From Drosophila miranda (lineage: Eukaryota > Arthropoda > Insecta > Diptera > Drosophilidae), in assembly GCF_003369915.1 (NCBI RefSeq), contig NC_046675.1, positions 11,036,001 through 11,100,000 of the forward strand: a DNA stretch of 64,000 bases, given 5' to 3'. The position numbers were made by a program, and so were the translations under genes. Of this stretch, positions 49,306 to 59,081 are shown piece after piece (the first letter of the stretch is position 1; every line of letters starts with the position of its first letter). The notes beneath the pieces are model-generated. The model was not told where the DNA came from. It saw only the letters and a program-made list of their open reading frames with translations, and made no database searches.

Positions 49306-50212
49306 TAAATAGCCTTTAATACAGCCCTTAATTTCTCCATATCCATATCGATCTGAAACCAATTGCAACCTTCATTAATAATTCATTGAGCTGAAATCTC
49401 TTTCATTCGCCTGCATATTTTCCATCCGTTTCCATCTGTTTGCCGTAATTGCATAAGCCCTCGGGAGGTCCTAATTACTTGTACTAATAGTTGCAATTGA
49501 TTGGGTTCTTTGTGCGGTCAACGGTAGTCAATGAAATGGCACTGACAGAAACAGAAGCAGCCAGCAGGCAGCAAGCAGCAAGAAGGGTAACACGAGCTGC
49601 AGCCTCGTTAGGGTAAAAGGGCAAAGGTAACGAGTTGGGGTCAGAGTCAGCTAACGCAATTCCATCAGCGAATGGGGTGGTCGATTTTTCAGTGTTGAGT
49701 TACCAGTCAATTAAGCTGGACCCGATTTCATTCAGAGCGGAGAACGGAGAACGGACCCAATGCTGGTCATGAAAAACAAATTATGGGCAAAATTGCACCG
49801 AGTGCACATTTTATGCGGATGGCAATCAAATCTAATGGGATCTGCGCTGGCAGAATAATATTAATAACATTAAAATTAAGTCCAATCTTTGCGCAGGAAA
49901 AATCGCACAAACAATCTAAAGAGAGGTAGGGGGGGCAGTCCATTGGTAGGAGAGAGAAGATGGTGCCTGGCAACGGAAGTGGGCGGGAAAGAGGCAGGAA
50001 CAGCGCAAATCTATTGAGGAATTTACTTCAAAGTGTGCGTGTGCCCCTGCCCGTGCCTGTGTGGGGGTATGTGTGCTCTGTGTGGGTGTGTGGTTGTGTG
50101 TGTCACGAGTGGTGGAATTCCGAAGGCACCCGCAGGAGCAGCATGCCGCCGCCGCCATCAAAATGGCTGCCGAAAGTGTTGAAGTGTGTAAGCGAGCCAA
50201 AAGAAACTAACA

Positions 50213-50258
50213 ATGGCCGACATCAAAGAAAGAGGAGAGCAGCCGATTCCCCAAAAGT
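50213..50258 (+). other. Candidate first coding exon (MADIKERGEQPIPQK)
   Basis: AACAATGGCC is an ideal fly start context. It opens 15 codons and stops at a consensus donor, AAAAGT/GTAAGT (50258/50259). A short upstream ORF (MAAESVEVCKRAKRN, from 50163) precedes it. The GC-rich surroundings resemble a 5' exon. I found no matching downstream exon in the window, so the gene, if real, would have a long intron. Confidence 0.25.
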
Positions 50259-52688
50259 GTAAGTGCTGCCCAAGCGATCAATAATCCGCGTTCGAGAATC
50301 CTTTGAGCCGGATTCGAGGGGAAAGACTACGAAAATTAATTGCAAAAATGTTGGAGACACGCACAAACACTGTACAGTAATGTCAACCAAACAAACAATT
50401 TTGTGTGCGTGCTCTGCACCGCTCCTCCTGCCCCCCCACCACTATCGGTGCTGTTTTAGTCGCTGTCAAATCGGGGAGAATGCAACTTTTGACATTTCGA
50501 TGACCTTAACTAAGTTAGCTACAAAACGCCCTGCAACGCCAACAACAACAACGACAACGACAGGGCGAGCACTTGCAGTTAATTTTTCTCCCCCTCTCTC
50601 CCAGTTTTCTTCTGCGGTAGGTAACCTAAATTCCTATTACTGTGTGCTGTTCCATTTCTCAATCGTTTGCTGGAACATGTTCCATTTGCCGTTTCGGTTT
50701 CGGTTTCCTTCTCCATCTTTCATTCCTTATTGACTTTGCCATTTGCTTTTGCTTTTTTCATTCTTTCATTCAAACATGGCCGCGTGGGTGTGGCCTTGTT
50801 ACCCACACACTGACACACACACACATACACCAATAGCCTCCCACAAACACACACACACACACACACACAGGGGCAAGGAGACGACTGGATGTGGCTCCGG
50901 CTCTGGTAGGCGGAGCCCGCTCTCCGGCGCTCGTCGAAATGAACCGCGGCTCTCCAGCGGCTCTCTAAGAGACACATCTGTGCCTTCCAGCTGTTCATCA
51001 GCTGTTCAACTTGGCTGGAACTCAGGGGTAGCAGGCCGTGGTGAAAGCTTTCCAAGAGGGGTCGAAGCAGTTTTCCTGCAATTTCTGCTTTTTTTTTTTG
51101 AGTCAATAAAAAGTTGCTGCAATTTGTTCAGGATTTGTGGGTGGGGGGCTACTTGAGTGTAGTGTGGCATAATGGGCTAGTGGGCGGTTATGGCTGGGAA
51201 ATGGGAAATGCTATGGCAAACAATGTTCTAATTGTTTTTTCCGAAAAAGAGAACTGTACGAGTATCATGTGTACGATGCTCAATGTTGTATTATTCAAGA
51301 GGTTGGACAAGGTCTTTGTCTTGATGTATTTTATTCAATTAGCAGCCGCCAGACCTGAACAGACCTCACTCACACGAAGGACACTTCCACAATAATCAGC
51401 TCAGAATCATCGAAAATAAGCTGCCACATTTCATTGCCCCCACTTGAGAGGAATCAAATTTTAATGCATATAAATTGCGTATACTAAAAGCGTGGAAGGT
51501 TCTGAAATATTAATGGGCCGCCAACCAAAAGAGGAATCCTCTAATTTCCACCCACATTCACAACCCCATCTGGCAGGCCACGGCAGCCGGCCTCAGGTGA
51601 GAACTGACAGGTGAGATGCGATGCGGATTTGATACTTCAGCTCCAGCTCCAGCGGCATTTATTATTATTCCTGATGTGGGTACCCGAGCAGCCCATGCCA
51701 AGCTGACTCTCTCTCTGACGTCAGCAATGGACTTGAACTCAAAAATCTGCAAATTGGACCCGCTTCAGCAGCGAACTTTGACCCATGCTAAAGCTGATTC
51801 TCAGGCACTGAAATATAATTTGTTAGATCGCTGGCGTAGTTTTTTGAGCCGTGTCGCTTTGAATTTATTTGTCAGCCTGATGAAAGGTCATTACGATTTT
51901 ATTTCTTGCACCGTTCTCAGTCCGTCTGTCTGTCTGTCTGACAGCGGGTCCGTCCCCGTTCTGTCTATGTTCCCATGGTAAATTCATCATTTTTGCGACA
52001 TGTCAATTTGTCATTCACCTGGCCTGACAGGCCATATATATCTGCTATATACTCGTGTGTGCATATAGGAGATACACATGTTTTCTTATCAGTCAAATCA
52101 GTGATGCCATCAATCAAAGAGAGGCGGGGCGGCGTTTCGGCTTAACAGATGGATTGAGATGGATTGGGATAGATACACGTAATTAGGCGGAAAAATGGAG
52201 GAAGACAACAAAAATTTGCACTTAGATGAAGGAAAAGTACCTAAATTGAAAGCAAACCTTAAGTGGACTAGGAAATATCTTAAGTCACAAGCCTGTATAT
52301 ATTTATATTTGCTTGGCTATACAGATATGATAGATATAGAATATAGCTAGCCAAAAAAGCAATGACGAAATAAGAATGTAAAATCACATAATATTCCTTG
52401 AGCTTCGATCTCTTTCTGTTCAAATGTTAAGAATCTTAATTATCTCCCACTTTTTGATGATGAATAAACAATCGAAATGTTCTTCATGAGTAAGTGTTTA
52501 CATTAAAACGTTTTGGCATTTATGTGTTTATTCATTATTACAAAAATGAGTGAAAAATGATGTGGTTCAGTGTCAGAGCTTAATAAATGTCGTCTGATAA
52601 ATGGCGCTTGTCTTATTTACACAACTGTTTAAGATATATGGAAATGATCATAAATATATAATGGGGGGAATAATTATGGCTCACTATG

Positions 52689-52831
52689 TAGTTGTAGTTG
52701 TAGTTGTAGTTGTAGCTGTAGTTGTCATTGTCATTGTCATAGTCGCTGTAATTGCTGGCCAAGTGCCCGCCAATTGCTGATGCAGCTCCTCAACTTAACC
52801 CAGAAATACGAGTACGAGTACGAGTACGAGT
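52689..52831. repeat. Cluster of hexamer repeats (TTGTAG, TTGTCA, TACGAG)
   Basis: A (GTAGTT)n run, then GTCATT copies to about 52740, and a separate (TACGAG)n run at about 52807-52831. Confidence 0.8.
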
Positions 52832-53775
52832 GTACTAGATGAGCCTCTAGCAGCTGCTGATAAACCCACACCATCCACACCGAAACGAACTCAAATTGTG
52901 GTGTACGACTATTGGCAAATGAAGCGAACGATGGGACTGCCTGCAAGTGCTTTGTTTTTATGCCCCGATAGCGGGTCGCCATTACCATTACCATTGTCAT
53001 TGCCATTAGCTGGGAGTCGTGGTGGTCGGGGGTCGGTCTTTATCTCTATGCAGATAATGGAACTTCCTTGACTTGTCAAGGCCGTGTTAACTTTCTTCAA
53101 AGCTGCAAGGCAGCCGAGGATGGGGTGAGGTGAGGCGAGTACCAGCACCATCTAAAATTCATTATGTGATGCCATCGATGGTTGCCACTTCAGCTGCCCG
53201 CGGGGCACCTACAACGAGCTCACGACCTCTTCAGCCCCGCCGGTGCGATGCGGTGCGGTGCGACCAATGTCTGTGTGTTTGCATTGCGGCAATGATTTCT
53301 AACTAAATTTATTGAAGTACTTTTCACTTTTAATGTGAACGCTGCTGCTCTTTTCGGGGCCTTCGCTTTGATATTTATGACTTTTACTTGTAAAACCCCA
53401 AAAAGAGTGAAGAGAAATAAATACATTTCCAAGCTCCCCCCAATTTATAGTTTGTTAAGCTCCAAATTGGAGCACTGGAGTGCGAGTCTGCCTGCCTGCC
53501 TGTCTGTCTGTCTGTCTATCTGCGGCTCGTACGAGTATAACTATTTTTTTTGGTTTTTATTTTTGAGGTTTTGAATGATCGCAGAGGCAGAGCAGTCACA
53601 ATACCAGTTGATTGATTGTAGTAGCAGGCAGCAGGCAGCGGCAGCTGGGGCAGCGACAGCGGCAACAGCTTTTGATTGGCAATCGAAGGTGTTAGATAAC
53701 ATTACAAGCGCAACAGACACGCACTGCCTAATTATCGTTTATCAGACACACATATATCAAATGACGACGAGTCAT

Positions 53776-53806
53776 GGTCTGGCCTGGCCTGGCCTGGCCT
53801 GGCCTG
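53776..53806. repeat. CCTGG pentamer repeat
   Basis: About five copies of GGCCT/CCTGG in a row within gene-free DNA. Confidence 0.8.
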
Positions 53807-54136
53807 GTCTGGGAAGTCGACCTACGAGTAGTATGTGGCCTGGCCCATGGGAATCGCTGACAGCCTCGTCACTTAATTAAAAGTTCTGCTTCATTGAGCT
53901 GTGGTCCATGCTCGGTCTCGTCTTCCGACTCGTGTCAGGTTCAGGTTCACGTTCACGTTCAGACAGAGCCGAAAGTCAGAACATATAATTAATTTATTTA
54001 TGTGAGTCTGTGATGTTCAATAACCTCCCCAGCCCAGACCTCCATAAAATCCAATCAAAACTTGGCGGAAATAAGAACGAAACGGACGTTCTCTCCTCTG
54101 GCCAGGCTAAGGACCAAAGTTGAGTCGTTGTGTCTC

Positions 54137-54142
54137 TTTATT
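54137..54142 (-). terminator. Poly(A) signal overlapping the stop codon
   Basis: The minus strand reads ACTAAATAAAGAG: the TAA stop (54138-54140) lies inside the AATAAA hexamer. Confidence 0.7.
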
Positions 54143-54483
54143 TAGTGTACGGCTCAATCCACTTCCACTCCTCCCACACAACGCATCCCTGCTGGGGCTC
54201 CATGAAGGCATAGTTGTCGGGGCACTGGATGTAGTCGGCCTTCTCCTGTCCCTCGGGGCACACCCAGTAGTGGGTGGGGTCGGAGATGTCGCGGAATTTG
54301 CGAGCATGATCCTCAACGATGCTGCAGTCCGGCTCGGCGTAGATATCCTGACCTCTGTAGGCCGTGCTGAGGGCCAGGAAGAGGCCCAGAAGCAGGCAGC
54401 ATAAAAGCGTGCCTGGAAGGAAATTGGGAATGAAAAATCTTGTGCATTCGCCGGAACTGTATAGGAATCTCACTCTTGTACAT
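54138..54483 (-). CDS. Small secreted chitin-binding-like protein (94 aa)
   Basis: Exon 1 is 10 bases (54474-54483, ATGTACAAGA). A 61-base intron (GTGAGA...TTCCAG) leads to exon 2 at 54138-54412. The signal peptide MYKSTLLCCLLLGLFLALST is followed by a single short peritrophin-like domain: EPDCSIVED, THYWVCPEG, YIQCPDNYAFM and QQGCVVWEEW. The spacing C-x(n)-YWVC-x(n)-QCP-x(n)-C matches a reduced CBM14 with four cysteines. A TATA box sits upstream. It is divergently oriented to, and the same size as, the gene at 56.4 kb, and probably its paralog. Likely role in cuticle or gut lining. Confidence 0.88.
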
Positions 54484-54535
54484 GATGTGAATGCTCGACG
54501 ATGACAATGTTGCAATTGAAGGCTGTGGAATGGCA

Positions 54536-54543
54536 TATTTATA
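54536..54543 (-). promoter_or_regulatory. TATA box of the 54.1 kb gene
   Basis: The minus strand reads TATAAATA about 26 bases before a TTCAATTG initiator-like site (54517). The 5' UTR would be about 34 bases. Confidence 0.75.
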
Positions 54544-54659
54544 GGGTTCAAATGATTGCAAATATTCTGCCTTTTTTTTGAATGGGGACGCTTCTTATCG
54601 CTCTTCCCGTGACATTTGTTTCCCGTCATCGGAGGCACAAGCAAAATCACTTACTCCAA

Positions 54660-56270
54660 ATGAGTTTCGACTTATTTTTAGCCAGCGATTCGGTGTCACG
54701 GAGCCCCCTCACCCCGTCGCATTTGTGCAATCATAACTAGCCGCATTTCTCTTGGCCACATTAATTGGATTTGACCCGAGACCGTGTCGACTTAATCGAT
54801 AATTAGCCGCTGCACTGCAACGTTGCCTTCACATCATCTTGGTCAAAATAAAATAATCAGCGGCTTAAAGCAGCGTCATCTTGGCTGTTGTGTCTCCTGG
54901 GCCCATCGTTAGCTACTGCCGAGGCACCCTGCTGATTGGCAACACCTCTGGCCAGACTGGCTCACTGCACCCCCTCGCCCCTCCTCCAGCTGGATACCAG
55001 CGCCATCTCCAAGCCATCACGGCCCGCTACTTCAACGCGGAAACTGTAATTACACTTTAAAACATTTTGTAAGCGATTTTCAGGGTTTTTGTTTTCGTCA
55101 AACTTTTGCTACTAAACGGTTTTTGCTTTTCGTTTCGTTTCTTTCTTTGGTTTTAGTTTTTTTGGCTTTGCATTTCGTGATATTTGTTGTTGTCTTTTAA
55201 TTTTTGCTGGCTTTTTGGCTACGCCACGAGTATTTATGTTGGTCAAGTGGCCAGGTCTGGCCTGGCGCCCAAAAATGCTTGAGGCAACCGGACAAAAAGC
55301 CACAAAGAAACAAACAGTTAACATAAATGTAAAATACTTTGCAAAATGACAAAACACAAAAAGAAATGCTGAGACAAAACTTAACAAAGCCAACAAACAA
55401 AAAAAAAAACAACGCCACGGCAAGCCGGTGGTCAGCAATTAATTAATGAATGGGCCGATAGACCTAAATGTTGCACAATTTAAACGGATTCAGATTTCGG
55501 CATTTGTTTATGAATTATGGAATTATGGAACACATCAGATCCGATTATGGATTCGGCTTGGATGAGCAGCAACTGAAGTTACGCTCGAAAAGCTGTCAAT
55601 CAATAGGCATTCGAATGAGTCAACAAAGATCATTATAATGATGATGATGATGATGACGATGATGATTATGGTGGTGGCGCGTGGTGTGCCAAATTATGAA
55701 GTAGTATTTTGAGCATGTTCCCATCAATTAGAGAACAACATTCGAGTGCAGTTATGTCTTATCGGATCTAAATTTGGATGCAGCCACAAAAGCTTCAATT
55801 TATTTAATATCTTGTTCCTTCCTCCCCTCCCTACACCTGGGACAATCATTTGGCAGTCTGTCTTTCTTATCATGACATCGAGATGCTGGTTTCCGATCTG
55901 CACTCTTGGGTACATCTCTCCTGTGTGGTTGGGTATATTGTATTTCTGAAAACGTATGCAACAGATGGAAGAAGTAAGTTTGATATAATATATATATAAT
56001 CTTTGGTTCCCCCAATTTTATCCGGAATAATCGGACTTTCAAATAAGTTATTTTCTACTACTATTCGAGGGGTATCCTATAGTCCTGTACTATATACATA
56101 TGGGTGGTTGTCTTCTTTTCTCTTCAGATCACTGCACAGCTCTCCTGATTTCCTACCACCTACTCCGCCTCTGTGCGACTCTGCCGCGACGTTCTGTTCG
56201 ATTCCCCAGATAATAATCAACGGATGTGCGCGTGTGTCAAAATGTCAATACTTTTGTTATTCTTTTGCTG
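54660..56270. other. Intergenic region between the divergent chitin-binding genes
   Basis: No gene seen. It contains T/G-rich sequence at 55080-55210 and an ATG/GAT trinucleotide run at about 55637-55672. It may hold shared upstream control for the two genes. Confidence 0.4.
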
Positions 56271-56281
56271 CCCCCCAATCC

Positions 56282-56289
56282 TATAAAAG
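56282..56289 (+). promoter_or_regulatory. TATA box of the 56.4 kb gene
   Basis: TATAAAAG about 30 bases before a CTCACAGTTG initiator-like site (56311-56320). Confidence 0.75.
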
Positions 56290-56364
56290 TGCCGTTTGGA
56301 GAGTGGGGAGCTCACAGTTGCTTCTTTCCACGGAGAAACTTTCGTTGTTTTTACTGCTAACAAA

Positions 56365-56723
56365 ATGAATTCTGGTGGGTACGGATGTGGAGTCCCCAAT
56401 GGCGCTTCTTCATATTGACCATATCGATTTTTCTATGGACTGCAGTCTTTGCAGCTCTTTGCGCCGTCTTCTTGGCCGCCATGCTGATGGGTGGCGTCAA
56501 TGCGGACGCCGGACGTTCGGCCTGCCAGGATGAGTCCGAGCTGGGACAGACCTATACGCACCACTTCGATGCCGCCAAGTACTGGCTGTGCGAGACTCTG
56601 GGCGTGCCCGCCACCGAGGTGGACTGTCCCTCTGGTCTGGCGTACATGCATCTCCTCAAGGAGTGCATTCCCTGGGCCAGCTACATCTGGAAGAAGCCAG
56701 AGATGCCGCCAACAGTTGCCTAA
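56365..56723 (+). CDS. Small secreted chitin-binding-like protein (95 aa)
   Basis: Exon 1 is 10 bases (56365-56374, ATGAATTCTG). A GTGGGT donor and CTGCAG acceptor leave exon 2 at 56446-56723. The signal peptide (MNSVFAALCAVFLAAMLMGG) ends near NADA. The domain reads SACQDESEL, AKYWLCETL, EVDCPSGLAYM and KECIPWASY, the same four-cysteine pattern (C..YW-L/V-C..CP..C) as the gene at 54.1 kb. A second in-frame acceptor 9 bases downstream (TTTGCAG, ending 56454) would drop three signal-peptide residues. The poly(A) signal AATAAA (56725-56730) begins one base after the TAA stop. Confidence 0.88.
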
Positions 56724-56724
56724 G

Positions 56725-56730
56725 AATAAA
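56725..56730 (+). terminator. Poly(A) signal directly after the stop
   Basis: AATAAA one base beyond the TAA stop codon of the 56.4 kb gene. Confidence 0.7.
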
Positions 56731-57786
56731 CACCAAACCAGAAAGATTTAAAAATACCAGCTTTTGTACTTGAAAGATTTAGTTGGCTTGGATCCATTCT
56801 ATTTGTTATATTTATTGACTGCAAAGTGATTTGAAAAGGGTTATCACCGTCTCTGTCACATTCTATCCCAAAACGGAAGAATATTTACCATTTAACAGGA
56901 TCTATTTCTTCGCTACTGATTATCAATATCCCCTAAAAGATGTTGCTATCCATATTTGTGGTACTTTTTGGAATATTTTGATAGAAAAGCGGACAACACA
57001 GAGCGGACACGGTAGTAGTACCTCAAAGTTTTGGCTACATTTTCTAAACACTTTGTGAAGAAATAGCTCAAGCCACGCACTCATTCACATATCTTGCAGG
57101 CCGATTACACTTGCACCGATTAGGACTCTCCTAGGGCCTCACCGAACGCTGGTTTAAAGGATCAGGAGACCAAAAGAAATCCGAAGATGGATTCACAAAG
57201 TACCCCGAGGGCTGTTGGTCTGCAACATAACCTAAATTAAACCCACATATTCAGAAGAAACAAACATACATAATGTGAATGTAAGTGCCGCTGACAGATG
57301 TTGCCACTGAACTTGACAGTCGCTGCGGCACCCCCCGCGGTCCAATTTCGTCTTTATCAATGCAAAAACAAAAGACACTCGCCAACAATAAAAGGCAACC
57401 GCAAAAAGCTTCCCCGCCGGCTGTTGGTTTTTGTTTTTTGGTTTTGGCTTTTGCTTTGATGATTCGCTCTGCGGCAGATGCGCAACGCTGGCAGCGACGC
57501 CGCCGCGCATGCGTCGGAGCTCTAGGCGGGCACTTGTTGCCGTTGTCGTTGCCGTTGCCGTTGTTGCTGGTTCGCTTTTGGAGAGTGAGTGCATTTGAAG
57601 AGTTACATAAAGTACCAAAGCGGAGAAAAAAAATAGCTCTAGCTCTAGCTCTACCTCTGCTGCTGCTGCTGTGGCTGTGGATGGTGCTCTGTCAGCGTCT
57701 TCTTCGCAGTGTGTTTGGGATTGCTGGGAGCTTTTTGGGTTTCGTGTGTTTTTGGCTTTTTGTGGCTTTGCGCGGTTATGATTTTG

Positions 57787-57794
57787 TATAAAAG
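57787..57794 (+). promoter_or_regulatory. TATA box, likely Muc91C promoter
   Basis: GTATAAAAG precedes CATCAGAC/CAGCAGTATAG initiator-like sequence (57806-57822). A non-coding leader exon could run to a donor ACG/GTTAGT at 57916/57917 and join an acceptor CGTTGCAG ending at 59023. Confidence 0.6.
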
Positions 57795-58843
57795 TGCATG
57801 CTGCGCATCAGACAGCAGTATAGTTCGCATTTGTCCATCGGTGGAGCATCACAACTCCAAGTTCAGTTCAGTTTCCGCACCCCCATACCACAGAAGCTGC
57901 TGGTGCTCACAGAACGGTTAGTGTCCCCCAAAGGACAATCTCCCATATTATTCTTTGTTTCTGATTCTGGCATGGCATGGCAATGTCCAATTGGTATTTC
58001 TATTACCAAACCACTCCGAACGGGTCAAAGTAGTCATCACTTAGCCTCGAGCTTCGAAAAACAATTAAAATTCTTGTGGCACAGAAGGCACGCGGAGGAG
58101 TAACACGATTCGGGCCCGTGCCAGCAAGCCATCACAAACAATAACGCAAAGTGCAGAAAGCCAAACAAAACGAAAACCAAACCAAACCAAACCGAACCGA
58201 ATCCGGGTGTTCGAGTGTTCGGGAGTGTGTGTGCGGGAGTGCGAGTGAGTGTGGCCGCAAGAAGGAGAGACAATAATTGGCACCAGTAGCTGCTGGAAAG
58301 CAAAGAAAACGAAAGGAAAATATGTGTCACTCACTTGCTGCACACATGCCCCATGCCCCACCGAACGAGGAGTGGGAGTAGGAGTAATGCCACAGAGAAG
58401 TCATCCAAGACAGTTGGCAATTTCTCACTGTTTGCGATTTTGCAATGTCATAAAAATCTATGACACTAGGCAACCCCCACCCCCCTCACGCTACTGCTAC
58501 TGCAACAGCGGATGATCACGCCCCCGCAGCGCTTTGGGCCCTTATCTGCTGGCTTTTGTTCAATTCTGCCACAAATTGAAAGGGAAAGGGAAATGGATAG
58601 GAAGAAAGAAAAGTTTCACTTTGTGTTTTGAATGGGATTTGCCAGTAATGCAGAGACGTGGGAGCTGGCTGGCCATAAAACTGAGTCGGCTCACGATCTT
58701 CGGCTTCTGGGCATTTGGCCAAAACCTAATTAAATGCGAATATTTCAATGCCAGGCGACACGCTCCGGCAGTTGGCCAGTTCTTGGCATTGGCTTGCCGC
58801 CTGCCAGGCCAAACCAAGATTGATGGCCGATTGAAGCCTCTGT

Positions 58844-58884
58844 GACTGTGCCTGTGCCTATGCCTATGCCTATGCCTATGCCTT
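58844..58884. repeat. CCTATG hexamer repeat
   Basis: About six copies of TGCCTA/TGCCTG in the inferred Muc91C leader intron. Confidence 0.8.
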
Positions 58885-59081
58885 TGTGGCCCCCACATTT
58901 CTCGGTCAGATAGTCGGTAATGTGGCAAAAAACTTATGCAACATTAACGCAATTTATCTATACAATGTATTTCTTGCTTTCCTCAACGTTCCATCTCTCC
59001 TTCCATCTCCATCTCGTTGCAGCTTGAATAATTCGAATTTGAAACGCGTCCACAACAGCAGCAGAAGAAGCAGCATTAGCC

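Larger units (their letters stand above)
50259..54136. other. Gene-free stretch with simple repeats
   Basis: Includes (CA)n at about 50845-50869, (TTGTAG)n at about 52689-52725, (TACGAG)n at about 52807-52831, a GCCTGTCTGTCTG run near 53488-53517 and (CCTGG)n at about 53776-53806. No supported gene. Confidence 0.5.

Noticed and set aside
53575-53880. Plus-strand ORF with GLAWPGLAWPGL
   Set aside because: Created by the CCTGG simple repeat; no coding signal around it.
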